Source: JBAXTE01 sp963556065
GTDB taxonomy: Bacteria; Bacteroidota; Bacteroidia; Bacteroidales; WCHB1-69
DNA length: 64,000 bases
Assembly: GCA_963556065.3 (NCBI GenBank)
Contig: CAUVYH020000007.1
Span: 69,079 to 133,078, forward strand
Direction of reading: 5' to 3'
The first letter of the stretch is position 1, and each line of letters opens with the position of its first letter. The notes beneath the pieces are model-generated. The model did not search any database. It was not told the origin of the DNA and worked only from the letters and a program-made list of their open reading frames with translations. The position numbers and the translations under genes were made by a program. Positions 10,060 through 19,220 of the stretch are shown here, piece after piece.

Positions 10060-10301
10060 ATAATGAATTTCTGTTTTTAGGGTTTATGATTGGCCTGATT
10101 TATTAAATAGTTGCCGTGTACTTCTCCAAAGTGAACAAATTCGTTATTAATGCGGATTATAAGCCTTGATGTAGAACATTATTGTACTTGTTTTTTCTGG
10201 AACATTCCAATTATCTCCAACAAATTTAGGAAAATATTCATAGAACCCGAAATAATGGAAACATGTTGAAAAAATCATTTTAATTTTGCAATCTCAACCT
10301 T

Positions 10302-10988
10302 TCAGAAAGCATAGTTTATTGAAACAATATTTAATGGATTTTCCCGAGTGGCGTAATCCGTTGATTTGACATTCACAGCTTCTTTACCATCATAACGATC
10401 CGAATAAGTTCCAGTTTCATTTATCCACAGAAACTCCAGACTAGCTTCAACTGTCAATGATAAGTTATGGGTCAAATTCACGCTAAAGCCTACTGCCGGA
10501 GCAAATCCATATCCATAATATTCCGAATTGCCCTTCTGGTAAGTTCCCGTATATCCACCTTGAAATTCTCCTTGAGATTTCGAATATATCAACGTGAAAT
10601 CCGTCGCAACAAATGGCTTAATCCTCTTATTCCCAAATAATCGTTGATAACCGATTCTGAACCTATTTTCCCGATAACTGCTGGTGCCATTCATATCGCC
10701 GCCACTGGTTTTATCCCATCTGTCACAAAAGTCATAACCAACCCGAACTGCATTTTTTCCAAAATATCTTTTATAGCTTACCCCGCTAAACTTTGAAAAA
10801 TAATATTTATTTACATTAAATACCAATCCAAAGTTTTGCTTAAGACTGATTAAGGTTGTTCCGATTTCATTCTTTTTGGAATGGTCATCCGGCACGGGAT
10901 TCTGTGAATATCCCATCAAGGAAATACCGCATAACGACAGTATTAATAAAAACCTGTTTGAACGTTTAAGGTTTTTCAATTTTTTCAT
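10302..10988 (-). CDS. Putative outer-membrane beta-barrel protein
   Basis: The 228-residue protein has a signal peptide (LLILSLCGISLMGYSQ) and repeated amphipathic beta-strand patterns such as NAVRVGYDFCDRW, ENRFRIGYQRLFG and IKPFVATDFTLIYS. It ends with an aromatic C-terminal strand (NIVSINYAF), typical of outer-membrane barrels. No specific family was recognised. It could be a small OmpW/OmpA-barrel-like protein. It precedes other small envelope genes on the same strand, with 119 nt before the next one. Confidence 0.6.
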   Translation of the reverse strand: MKKLKNLKRSNRFLLILSLCGISLMGYSQNPVPDDHSKKNEIGTTLISLKQNFGLVFNVNKYYFSKFSGVSYKRYFGKNAVRVGYDFCDRWDKTSGGDMNGTSSYRENRFRIGYQRLFGNKRIKPFVATDFTLIYSKSQGEFQGGYTGTYQKGNSEYYGYGFAPAVGFSVNLTHNLSLTVEASLEFLWINETGTYSDRYDGKEAVNVKSTDYATRENPLNIVSINYAF

Positions 10989-11107
10989 GATTTTTTATTT
11001 TAAGACTCTAAATATTGGTTTATACCAATTTATAGACGTAAAGAGCAAGTGATTCATTGGTTCTCAATGAAGATTCACCGCTCTCCAATTATTGGATTAT
11101 TTTCACG

Positions 11108-11494
11108 CTACCCAATCAGCTTTTTCAGAAGCAGAATCGCTTTTTCGCATTCTTTTGCGTCTTCAAATGAAATCACATTTATCGAAGCTTCTTTCTTTAC
11201 ATTATTAATAACACCTTTAACAGTTTTGTCTTTCTTCATATAAATCAAAGCGTTATGAAATCCGTCATTATCAATTTTAATTCCATCAACGTCTTTTAGA
11301 TCAAAGGTAAAAGTGTTCCCATTATTGTCTTTTCGATCGAGAATTCCTTTGTCGTTGACCGTAATCACTGTTTTATACAACGATTGTTCGAGCACGGCAT
11401 TCAGTTCCTTAACGGTTTCCTGATTGGTTTGAGCACTCAGAAATGAAGTGATGCTCACCAAAATTGCGATTAAAAATGCTTTTAAATAATTCAT
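11108..11494 (-). CDS. Small secreted hypothetical protein
   Basis: The 128-residue protein has a clear signal peptide (AFLIAILVSITSFLSAQ) followed by about 108 mixed alpha/beta residues rich in Lys, Asp and Asn. No family was recognised. The C-terminal segment FEDAKECEKAILLLKKLIG looks helical. The upstream region repeats a phrase also found upstream of the S41 protease gene (GTTTTTAAGGTTTATGATTG type), which may reflect related promoter regions. Probably periplasmic. Confidence 0.6.
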   Translation of the reverse strand: MNYLKAFLIAILVSITSFLSAQTNQETVKELNAVLEQSLYKTVITVNDKGILDRKDNNGNTFTFDLKDVDGIKIDNDGFHNALIYMKKDKTVKGVINNVKKEASINVISFEDAKECEKAILLLKKLIG

Positions 11495-11555
11495 TAGTTT
11501 TGTTTTTAAGGTTTATGATTGGTCTTTATTTTTCACAATACCAATTGATTACAAA

Positions 11556-12074
11556 TCAATGAGTTTTGGAATAATTTTTATCATCTTTATTTTTACTTAC
11601 AGAATGTCTTGAAAACCCACCCGAATGCAAGCTGATATGTCCATCGACTTCAAGTACGGCCAAATCGATATCACTTATGCTGGTTTCGCCATGTTCCCGT
11701 ACCGCTTCTTCCAATTCAGCCTTGCTTAACCGAAGTTTGTCCAAGTTCTGTTTCATCAATTTTCCATTATAAATAAGCAATTGTGGATGTCCTTGGATCG
11801 TTTTGCTGAATCGTGGAAATTTATACATAATCCATTTAAAGATATAATTCACCGCAAACAAAGTTGTTGCGGCAACCAGCCCACCCATTAAAGTGGCATC
11901 GGGACCCACCATGGCATTTTGGACTGAATTGCTGATGAGCAACACAAAGACCAAATCCAACACGGACAACTGAGACAGCTCTTTCTTGCCAAATAGGCGA
12001 ATGGCCACAATAATAAACAGATAAATGACCAGACAACTCAACATTATCTTTCCACAGCCCAATAATGAAATCAT
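11556..12074 (-). CDS. DUF421 (YetF-like) membrane protein
   Basis: The 172-residue protein begins MISLLGCGKIMLSCLVIYL and carries the DUF421 signature RLFGKKELSQLSVLDLVFV followed by SNSVQNAMVGPD. It has three predicted membrane helices in the first 90 residues and a soluble C-terminal domain containing LRLSKAELEEAVREHG. The family is widespread and its function is poorly defined. The ATG at 12072-12074 was chosen because family members start about 20 residues before the RLFGKKEL motif; an in-frame TTG at 12164 would add an unusual basic leader. Confidence 0.8.
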   Translation of the reverse strand: MISLLGCGKIMLSCLVIYLFIIVAIRLFGKKELSQLSVLDLVFVLLISNSVQNAMVGPDATLMGGLVAATTLFAVNYIFKWIMYKFPRFSKTIQGHPQLLIYNGKLMKQNLDKLRLSKAELEEAVREHGETSISDIDLAVLEVDGHISLHSGGFSRHSVSKNKDDKNYSKTH

Positions 12075-12476
12075 ATTCTTCAAATTTAATTTGCAGAGAA
12101 CGGGTATAAATGCACCAAATACATTTTGTTTTTGTAAAAATAGTGCTTTTTTATGAACTGCCAAATATTAAATAATATGATTGTCCGTTTTAAGTTCTAA
12201 TTGTGATTTTGGCATAAAAATAGTTTTGCTTCGCAACAATTTTTCCGCCAAAAACTTTATTCATATATATTTTAGGACTACCAACATTTGACACCTACGG
12301 CGTCATAAAATTTCATTAATAGACTAGAAAACGGACAGTCATTTTTAATTATTCTCACCCTAAATCCTGTAAAGCCGTAAAAACACAAATTCTCTTTTGT
12401 CTCGCTTTGCGCTCTTTTCACGAATAATCTTTTCACGTTTCACTTCCCATGATTTCTCTAATCCGTCAATTTATCG
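12075..12476. other. Intergenic region between DUF421 gene and rimO
   Basis: About 400 nt of divergent spacer with no supported gene. It should hold the promoter of the leftward DUF421 gene. The right end is followed by the rimO -7 element. An in-frame ATG at 12449 lies upstream of that element and is therefore unlikely to be used. Confidence 0.5.
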
Positions 12477-12484
12477 TACTTTTG
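12477..12484 (+). promoter_or_regulatory. -7 promoter element for rimO
   Basis: TACTTTTG matches TAnnTTTG. With transcription starting roughly 7 nt downstream, the GTG at 12500 is the first usable start, which decides the start of rimO. Confidence 0.6.
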
Positions 12485-12499
12485 CAAAAATTTTATTAC

Positions 12500-13792
12500 G
12501 TGAAAACAAAAACACCTCAGATAAATATTGTAACCCTTGGTTGTTCTAAGAATAGCGTCGATTCTGAAGTGATTGCCGGCCAACTGAACCGCATGAATAT
12601 TCAGACCGAGCACGGGTTTAACAACGGCAACATCGTAATCATCAACACTTGTGGTTTTATCAACGATGCCAAAGAGGAATCTATTGATACGATATTGCTC
12701 TACAAGGACTTGAAAAAGAGAAAGAAAATCGATAAGCTCTATGTAATGGGCTGCCTGATTGAGCGATATAAAGAAGAACTTTCCAAAGAGATCAGCGGCA
12801 TCGACGGATGGTATGGGGTGAATGAAATGGCAAAAATCGTATCCGATTTAGGTGCAGAATACCGCACTTCACTCATTGGGGAACGCACGTTGAGCACTCC
12901 TCCACACTATGCCTATCTCAAGATTTCGGAAGGTTGCGACCGTAGTTGCTCATTTTGTGCCATTCCGTTGATTCGGGGAAAGCAAATTTCCCGCACCATC
13001 GAATCGCTCGTGGATGAAGCCACCAATCTGGCAAGCACAGGTGTAAAAGAGCTAATGCTGATTGCTCAGGATCTCACCATGTACGGCGTGGATTTGTATA
13101 AAAGGCGGGCATTGGCCGAACTGCTTGACAAACTCGCCGAAATCAAAGGAATTGAATGGATCCGGCTCCACTATGCCTATCCCGCAAACTTTCCGATGGA
13201 TGTGATCGAGGTGATGAAAAAACATGCCAACATCTGCAAATATATAGACATTCCTTTTCAGCATATCAACGACACGCTGCTCGATTCCATGAAACGGGCA
13301 CACACCCAAGAATCGACATACAAACTGATTGAAACACTCCGAAACGAGATTCCGAATATTGCCATCCGCACCACGCTGATTGTCGGCTATCCCGGCGAAA
13401 CGGAGGCCCAATTTGCTGAACTTAAAACCTTTGTTGAAAAGTGCCGGTTCGATCGCTTAGGCGTTTTCGCATATTCCGAAGAAGAAAACACTTCGGCGGC
13501 CGAACTCGAAGACGATGTCCCTGCCGATGTAAAAGAGCAAAGATTGAGCGAAATCATGGAGATGCAACAGAATATCTCTCTGGCCATCAACGAACAGAAA
13601 ATCGGCAAGACTTATAAAGTCATCATCGACCGTGAAGAAGACGGCTGTTACTTCGGACGTACCGAATTCGATTCTCCTGAAGTGGACAACGAAGTGATTA
13701 TTCCATCGGAAAAGGTTTTAGCCATCGGGGAATTTTACAACGTAAAGATTGAAGCCGCAAGTTTCTTCGACCTGGAAGGGGTAATAATGTGA
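12500..13792 (+). CDS. rimO: Ribosomal protein S12 methylthiotransferase RimO
   Basis: RimO is a radical-SAM enzyme that adds a methylthio group to an aspartate of ribosomal protein S12. The N-terminal UPF0004 domain carries the three auxiliary-cluster cysteines in TLGCSKNSVDSE, NTCGFINDAKEES and MGCLIERY. The radical-SAM cluster is CDRSCSFCAIP (CxxxCxxC). A TRAM domain follows at the C-terminus. The 430-residue length is right for the family. The start is a GTG giving VKTKTPQINIVTLG; the upstream ATG at 12449 precedes the promoter element. RimO rather than MiaB is indicated by CSKNSVDSE and overall spacing. Confidence 0.93.
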   Translation: MKTKTPQINIVTLGCSKNSVDSEVIAGQLNRMNIQTEHGFNNGNIVIINTCGFINDAKEESIDTILLYKDLKKRKKIDKLYVMGCLIERYKEELSKEISGIDGWYGVNEMAKIVSDLGAEYRTSLIGERTLSTPPHYAYLKISEGCDRSCSFCAIPLIRGKQISRTIESLVDEATNLASTGVKELMLIAQDLTMYGVDLYKRRALAELLDKLAEIKGIEWIRLHYAYPANFPMDVIEVMKKHANICKYIDIPFQHINDTLLDSMKRAHTQESTYKLIETLRNEIPNIAIRTTLIVGYPGETEAQFAELKTFVEKCRFDRLGVFAYSEEENTSAAELEDDVPADVKEQRLSEIMEMQQNISLAINEQKIGKTYKVIIDREEDGCYFGRTEFDSPEVDNEVIIPSEKVLAIGEFYNVKIEAASFFDLEGVIM

Positions 13793-13915
13793 TAATTTGC
13801 TAATGCGTTAATGTGATAATTAAAAACTTCGCAATGCACACAATAAAGAGACCAACAGCCAAAAGCCAAGAGCTAAAAGCTATTCAACATATAAACGAAT
13901 AAACCTTTAAAATAA
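13793..13915. repeat. Word-like degenerate intergenic repeats
   Basis: This 123-nt spacer contains tandem imperfect words: GTGATAATTTGCTAATG then TTAATGTGATAATT, followed by AGCCAAAAGCC and AGAGCTAAAAGCT. The words drift by one or two bases between copies. Similar loosely repeated spacers occur near 15.5, 46.5 and 51.9 kb. Confidence 0.5.
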
Positions 13916-15526
13916 ATGATCACAGTATCGGACCTCAGCGTTCAATTTGGAAAGCGAATATTATTTCAGGATGTAAACATGAAGTTTTTACCCGGCAATT
14001 GTTATGGAATCATTGGAGCCAATGGTGCCGGGAAATCCACTTTTTTAAAAGTCCTTTACGGCGAAGTCGAAAATACCAAGGGAGCGGTTAGTTTCGGCTC
14101 CGGCGAACGGCTGTCGGTACTTAAACAGAATCACTTTGAATTCGACGATTGCATCGTCCTCGACACCGTTTTGATGGGTCACTCCGAATTGTGGCGGATC
14201 ATGAAGGAGAAAGATGCAATCTATTCCAAAACCGAGTTCACCGATGAAGACGGCATCAGATCTTCGGAATTGGAAGAACAGTTTGCCGAAATGGATGGTT
14301 GGAATGCCGAGAGTTCAGCAGCTATCCTATTGAGCGGTCTCGGAATAAAAGACGAACACCATCAAAAACTAATGCGCGAACTCAGTGCAAAAGAGAAGGT
14401 GAAAGTCCTTCTGGCACAGGCACTATTCGGGAAACCCGACAATCTCCTTCTTGATGAGCCCACCAACGATTTAGACTTGGAAACCGTAACCTGGCTCGAA
14501 AACTATCTGACCAATTTTGACAACACTGTTTTGGTGGTTTCACACGACCGTCACTTTTTAGATTCAATCTGCACCCATATCGTCGATATCGACTTTAATA
14601 AAATCCAGCAATTCCCCGGCAACTACTCATTCTGGTACGAATCCAGTCAATTAGCACTGAAACAAATGCAGATGCAGAACAAGAAAGCGGAGGAAAAGAA
14701 AAAAGAGCTTCAAGATTTTATTGCCCGCTTTAGTGCAAATGCTTCAAAATCGAAACAAACCACCAGCCGCAAAAAAATGATTGAAAAGCTGAACTTTGAA
14801 GAGATTAAGCCTTCCACTCGTAAGTATCCGGGGATTGTTTTCACCCCCGAGCGCGATCCCGGAAATAACATTCTCGAAGTCAAAGATTTGCGCAAAACAT
14901 TAGATGGGAATCTACTTTTCTCGAATCTGAATTTTTCGGTGCAAAAAAACGATAAAATCATCTTTCTATCAAGAGATTCAAGAGCAATGACCCAACTATT
15001 TGAAATTCTAAAAGGACATACCAAACCCGATTATGGTTCGTTTGAATGGGGCCAAACCATTACCAAAGCATATTTACCGCTCGAATATGAATCTTTATTT
15101 GTGGATCCTGTTCCGCTGACCGATTGGTTGGGACAGTTTTCAAACGACACTACAGAGCTCTATTTACGGGGTTTTTTAGGAAAAATGCTATTCTCGGGAG
15201 AAGAGATTTATAAAAAAGCTAATGTCCTTTCGGGAGGGGAAAAAGTTCGATGCATGATTTCGCGCATGATGATCCGCAACGCCAACGTGATGATGCTCGA
15301 CACCCCGACCAACCATCTGGATTTGGAATCTATCCAAGCCTTTAACAATACCTTAATTAAATTCAAGGGCATTGTGCTGATGTCTTCTCATGACCACGAG
15401 TTTATCCAAACCGTTTGCAACAGAGTCATTGAAATCGGCCCCAAAGGCATGATCGACAAGCAAATGGAGTACGATGATTATATCTCAGACGAACGACTAA
15501 CGGAACAACGAAATAAACTGTACTAA
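13916..15526 (+). CDS. ABC-F family ATPase with degenerate second ATP-binding half
   Basis: The 536-residue soluble protein has two ABC domains and a charged linker (about residues 245-300, rich in Lys and Glu), the ABC-F layout of translation-associated ATPases. Domain 1 has a normal Walker A (GANGAGKST) and Walker B (LLLDEPTNDLD), but its signature is altered to ELSAKEKVKVLLAQ. Domain 2 keeps LSGGEKVRCMISRMM but lacks a recognisable Walker A (the expected position reads IIFLSRDSRAMTQLF), and its Walker B reads MMLDTPTNHLD, with Thr in place of the catalytic Glu. It probably binds ribosomes, with site 1 intact. It is closest to the YbiT-like branch; the exact role is unknown. Confidence 0.88.
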   Translation: MITVSDLSVQFGKRILFQDVNMKFLPGNCYGIIGANGAGKSTFLKVLYGEVENTKGAVSFGSGERLSVLKQNHFEFDDCIVLDTVLMGHSELWRIMKEKDAIYSKTEFTDEDGIRSSELEEQFAEMDGWNAESSAAILLSGLGIKDEHHQKLMRELSAKEKVKVLLAQALFGKPDNLLLDEPTNDLDLETVTWLENYLTNFDNTVLVVSHDRHFLDSICTHIVDIDFNKIQQFPGNYSFWYESSQLALKQMQMQNKKAEEKKKELQDFIARFSANASKSKQTTSRKKMIEKLNFEEIKPSTRKYPGIVFTPERDPGNNILEVKDLRKTLDGNLLFSNLNFSVQKNDKIIFLSRDSRAMTQLFEILKGHTKPDYGSFEWGQTITKAYLPLEYESLFVDPVPLTDWLGQFSNDTTELYLRGFLGKMLFSGEEIYKKANVLSGGEKVRCMISRMMIRNANVMMLDTPTNHLDLESIQAFNNTLIKFKGIVLMSSHDHEFIQTVCNRVIEIGPKGMIDKQMEYDDYISDERLTEQRNKLY

Positions 15527-15855
15527 AGAGGTAAAAGGTAAAAAGGTGAAAGGTACAAGGTGCGCATCCCGAATTTTAAAAAATCCATGATTTTTGTAAA
15601 AATTCGTGGATCCACGAAAAACGACGGAATCGGAGATTCCTGTTTTTCGGGAAGACGAGTCTAAAGCGATAAATTTTGTGAATTATAAACGATGAGCTAC
15701 GAGTAAACTACGAAGCGGAACAGGAAAAAGATGCGCGAAGCGAGTCTAAAGTTATCTTCGATGGCTGAGCGCCCCCTGATCGTACAGGATTCTGTATTAT
15801 ATCGACCTGTGCTAATCCTGTCTAATAAAAAAAATGAAAATATATTCAGACCGGA
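15527..15855. repeat. Intergenic repeat region between convergent genes
   Basis: No gene is supported in these 329 nt. It starts with degenerate GGTAAAAGGT/GGTGAAAGGTACAAGGTGC words, then holds a copy of a diverged repeat (about 15570-15620: AAAAATCCATGATTTTTGTA followed by TTCGTGGATCC), then GCGAGTCTAAAG-type words. Related copies lie at 46.52 and 51.73 kb. No strong terminator hairpin was found. Confidence 0.55.
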
Positions 15856-16986
15856 TTATGGATGATACAATTTATAAACATTTTCCACAAATCCCCATCC
15901 TAATTTTTGAAGAGTAGCTTCGGTACTCATAATCATAATCACATCGTGATTTTTCAGTTCTTCTCTTAAATCAACCTGAGAAGTCTCCTTATCGGACACC
16001 TCACTACCAGAAAAAACCTCTTTATTATAGTACCAAAAATGAGTATTAGAAAACACGGATGATATTCCGTACCTATACATTTCTTTGTAAAAGCTATCGG
16101 AAATCACTAAAACAGAAGGTTTTCCTTTCAACGAATCAGTTCCGAAATACACTTTGGGATATGCCATCGTCGGGCCTTTTAGATTAACCAGCAAATTCAT
16201 TCCGTCCCCAATGTCATTATCTATATCTTTGGATTGTTCAATTTTAAATTCGCCGCACATCAAGTGGTTCATCTCGATATTTCTTAGTTTTTCGATATAG
16301 TGAATAATTGAATCGGCTACAATTGTGGAACCATAATAGCTCCAGTGAATTCCATATTTTGGGTATAAAAGGTATTTGGAGCTATGCTTTTGATCGATAA
16401 AATACTTATTAAAATCGATATAATTAATCTTCATTCTCTGAGCATATTTCAGATAAGTTTCATAATTGGTCGGTCCTTTTTTCAATAAATATTTATCGGG
16501 AATATATTCGGGATAAAACGAAGCTTTGCCCGCAGCAAAGACTATAAAGATGGATTTATTCATGCGGCTCAACGTATCCTGAATAAATTTCAATTTCTGC
16601 ATCCGATCCGCAATGCTGTCTTCACCAACAAAGTCAGTTCCATTGTATGCTTTAATGTATTTTTCTTCGTATAGATAATTTTCTTTGCCGACTATTACTC
16701 CATTCGCTTTTGCTTTTTTGAATAAATCGAATGCAATCTGATTATTCAAACGAATAAAAAAGTTTCGAAATCCAAAAGTTTCGTTTAAATATTTTTCTGT
16801 ATTCTTTTGGTAAGTTCCCGAAAACCAGTCCTTCAATTTTAAATATGATTTCTGTGGAACACGAATCGTCCCATACAGCGGTTTAATCTTAATTACTTTA
16901 AACTTGTTCTGAATCATTGGCAGAAAGAGCAACGCCAACACTCCGATTAAAAGCAACTTCCGAAATTTTAGTTTCCAATTTTTCAT
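15856..16986 (-). CDS. AlgJ/AlgX-like SGNH O-acyltransferase partner, membrane anchored
   Basis: The 376-residue protein has one N-terminal membrane helix (LLLIGVLALLFLPMI) and a periplasmic domain of the AlgJ/AlgX type. The motif YGIHWSYYGSTIVADSI corresponds to the conserved HW region of these SGNH-like acetyltransferases, and VLVISDSFYKEMYRYG supplies a plausible serine block. Its ATG lies 1 nt after the stop of the MBOAT gene, so the two form one unit. By analogy with alginate AlgI/AlgJ, the MBOAT partner passes acetyl groups across the membrane and this protein may transfer them to a surface polysaccharide. The substrate is unknown. Confidence 0.75.
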   Translation of the reverse strand: MKNWKLKFRKLLLIGVLALLFLPMIQNKFKVIKIKPLYGTIRVPQKSYLKLKDWFSGTYQKNTEKYLNETFGFRNFFIRLNNQIAFDLFKKAKANGVIVGKENYLYEEKYIKAYNGTDFVGEDSIADRMQKLKFIQDTLSRMNKSIFIVFAAGKASFYPEYIPDKYLLKKGPTNYETYLKYAQRMKINYIDFNKYFIDQKHSSKYLLYPKYGIHWSYYGSTIVADSIIHYIEKLRNIEMNHLMCGEFKIEQSKDIDNDIGDGMNLLVNLKGPTMAYPKVYFGTDSLKGKPSVLVISDSFYKEMYRYGISSVFSNTHFWYYNKEVFSGSEVSDKETSQVDLREELKNHDVIMIMSTEATLQKLGWGFVENVYKLYHP

Positions 16987-16987
16987 G

Positions 16988-18412
16988 TTAAAATCTAAAA
17001 TAAATAAACGGGTTAAAACCAAACGAAGTTATTGAACTCACCGACAGCATGAACAGCACCATCGACATTGCAACTAGTGCAAAATGTTTTTTTAATGAAT
17101 AAGCATTGACATAAATCATATCCTGAATTTTTTGTCCTCGGTTAAACGCGGCAAAGAAGGAGAAGAATATCGCGAGTGCGAAAAAGAGACAGAATTCAGA
17201 ATCCAAAGTAATGGACTTCGAAAAATTGAAGCTAAACATTTTCTTTAGATAAGCAAAGGCATCGGTAACTTTTTCCACCCTGAAAAAAACCCAGCCAACG
17301 ACGACTATAAAGAACGTAATTATTGTGGATAAGAGCTTCCCAATCCGTTGATAAACCTTTAGCAGAAAACTGCGTTCAAGCACTAGAAAAAGACCATGGT
17401 ATGCGCCCCAGATAATAAAATTCCACGAAGCGCCATGCCAGAACCCAGAAGCTAGAAAGACAATCCAAAGGTTGAAATAGAGTCTTTTTTTCGATTTCAC
17501 TCTGTTCCCCCCGAGAGGAATATAAAGATAGTTGCGCATCCAGTTCCCGAGCGAAATGTGCCAGCGTCGCCAGAACTCGGTGATACTCTGGGAAACATAA
17601 GGACTGTTGAAATTTTCGAGAAACCGGAAACCCACCATTTTTGCCAAGCCGATCGCCATATCTGAATAGCCAGAAAAATCAAAATAAATTTGAAAGGTAT
17701 AAGCTAGAATTCCAATCCAAGCCGTAAACGAATCAAGTTGAGCGAAGTTAAGCGAAAAGATCGAATCGGCCTGCAATCCCATCTGATTGGCAATCAGCAC
17801 TTTTTTAGCCAACCCAATGGCAAAACGGTAAAACCCGATTAACCGATTGTCCACCGTGTCAAATTCCGTGCGATCTTCAATCTGATCGGCCAAATCGTGA
17901 TAGCGGATAATGGGACCGGCAATAAGTTTGGGAAACAATATTATGTACAACTGATAATCCCAAAACTTATGCAATGGCTTATGAATTCCACGATAAACAT
18001 CCACCACATAAGTAATGGTTTCAAATGTATAGAATGAAATTCCAATCGGCAAAACCAATTTCGTCCACACGATGTTATTGGCCCCAAATAAAGAGAGCAC
18101 ACCATTTACATTTTCGATAAAGAAATTGGAATATTTAAAATAGATAAGCAATCCTAAATTAATCGAAACCGATAAGGTAAGCAGCGATCTTCGATAGAGT
18201 CGTTTCTTCGTCATCGCCATTAACTTCACCAGATGAAAATCGATGAAAGTAGTACCTAAAATAACAAAGATGAATTTAGGAGCGCCCCAGCTGTAGAAAA
18301 CAATACTTGAAACGAGGAGTACAAGATTTTTATACCTCTTATCCGCAAAGTAATATAGAAACAGAAATATGGGAAAAAAGTATAAAAGAAATACAATGCT
18401 GCTAAAAACCAT
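16988..18412 (-). CDS. MBOAT family O-acyltransferase, AlgI-like
   Basis: The 474-residue multi-pass membrane protein starts MVFSSIVFLLYFFPIFLFLY. It contains MBOAT hallmarks: LPIGISFYTFETITYVVDVY, IYFDFSGYSDMAIGLAKM, EFWRRWHISLGNWMRNYLY and the catalytic His in ASGFWHGASWNFIIWG. It belongs to the AlgI/DltB-like group that moves acyl groups from the cytoplasm to an exported polymer. It is cotranscribed with the AlgJ-like gene immediately downstream. The polymer modified cannot be told from context, as no polysaccharide synthesis genes are adjacent. Confidence 0.9.
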   Translation of the reverse strand: MVFSSIVFLLYFFPIFLFLYYFADKRYKNLVLLVSSIVFYSWGAPKFIFVILGTTFIDFHLVKLMAMTKKRLYRRSLLTLSVSINLGLLIYFKYSNFFIENVNGVLSLFGANNIVWTKLVLPIGISFYTFETITYVVDVYRGIHKPLHKFWDYQLYIILFPKLIAGPIIRYHDLADQIEDRTEFDTVDNRLIGFYRFAIGLAKKVLIANQMGLQADSIFSLNFAQLDSFTAWIGILAYTFQIYFDFSGYSDMAIGLAKMVGFRFLENFNSPYVSQSITEFWRRWHISLGNWMRNYLYIPLGGNRVKSKKRLYFNLWIVFLASGFWHGASWNFIIWGAYHGLFLVLERSFLLKVYQRIGKLLSTIITFFIVVVGWVFFRVEKVTDAFAYLKKMFSFNFSKSITLDSEFCLFFALAIFFSFFAAFNRGQKIQDMIYVNAYSLKKHFALVAMSMVLFMLSVSSITSFGFNPFIYFRF

Positions 18413-18467
18413 AAATACAGATAAAAACAGATGTTAAATTCGGGGCAATTTACAACATTTTTTAATG

Positions 18468-19217
18468 TTATTCATTAAAATCGTAGCTGATTTCGTATAA
18501 AAACAGGCCTCTGGCAGGCACCGACTCCCCTGCGGAACAACGATTTTTAGAATAAATAATTCGAACAAAATCATCATGCGAAATTTTTCCTAATCCCACG
18601 TCCAACAATGTTCCTACAATAGCTCGCACCATATTTCTCAAAAATCGATCGGCCGTAATGGTAAACACCAAGCCCGAAGGAGTTTGTTCCCAATAAGCTT
18701 CCGTTACGTTGCAATTATTTGTTTTTGTTTGGGTATGCAGTTTGGAAAAGCTGGTGAAGTCGGTAATTTGCAAAAGCATTGCTGCAGCCCGATTCATGGC
18801 TTCCATATCGATATTTCCAAAGCGATACCACGCATAATTCCGAACAAAGGGATCTCGATTTTGAGAGATATAATACTTATACGATCTACTGATGGGCGAA
18901 AAACGGGCATGTAAATAGGGAGGCACCCGAAAGAAATCATAAATAGTGATATCTACCGGCAAAAAACGATTAAGTTTATATACAAACTGCTCTAACTCTG
19001 TCTGTAAAAAATCGACATCCAGATCGAGGTGGGCATAAAAGGAATGCGCGTGAACACCGGCATCCGTCCGCCCTGCTCCCACAACCGAGACCTCTTGCCG
19101 TAGAATCATTTTCAGCGCATAAGTCAGTACTTCCTGAACGGTCGTGCCATTGGGTTGAATCTGCCAACCTTTATAATTCGTGCCGTCATAGGCTAAGTGT
19201 ATGAAATAACGCACCAT
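18468..19217 (-). CDS. truA: tRNA pseudouridine(38-40) synthase TruA
   Basis: TruA isomerises uridines 38-40 in the anticodon arm of tRNAs. At 249 residues it has family length. The catalytic Asp lies in GAGRTDAGVHAHSFYAH. Other family blocks are present: YDGTNYKGWQIQPNGTTVQE, HARFSPISRSYKYYI and ADRFLRNMVRAIVGTLLDVG. The ATG at 19215-19217 gives the usual VRYFIHLAYDG start. It follows a hypothetical gene by 3 nt on the same strand. Confidence 0.96.
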   Translation of the reverse strand: MVRYFIHLAYDGTNYKGWQIQPNGTTVQEVLTYALKMILRQEVSVVGAGRTDAGVHAHSFYAHLDLDVDFLQTELEQFVYKLNRFLPVDITIYDFFRVPPYLHARFSPISRSYKYYISQNRDPFVRNYAWYRFGNIDMEAMNRAAAMLLQITDFTSFSKLHTQTKTNNCNVTEAYWEQTPSGLVFTITADRFLRNMVRAIVGTLLDVGLGKISHDDFVRIIYSKNRCSAGESVPARGLFLYEISYDFNE

Positions 19218-19220
19218 TGA

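Noticed and set aside
12449..12499. Upstream ATG for rimO
   Set aside because: It lies upstream of the -7 element at 12477, so it would not be in the mRNA.
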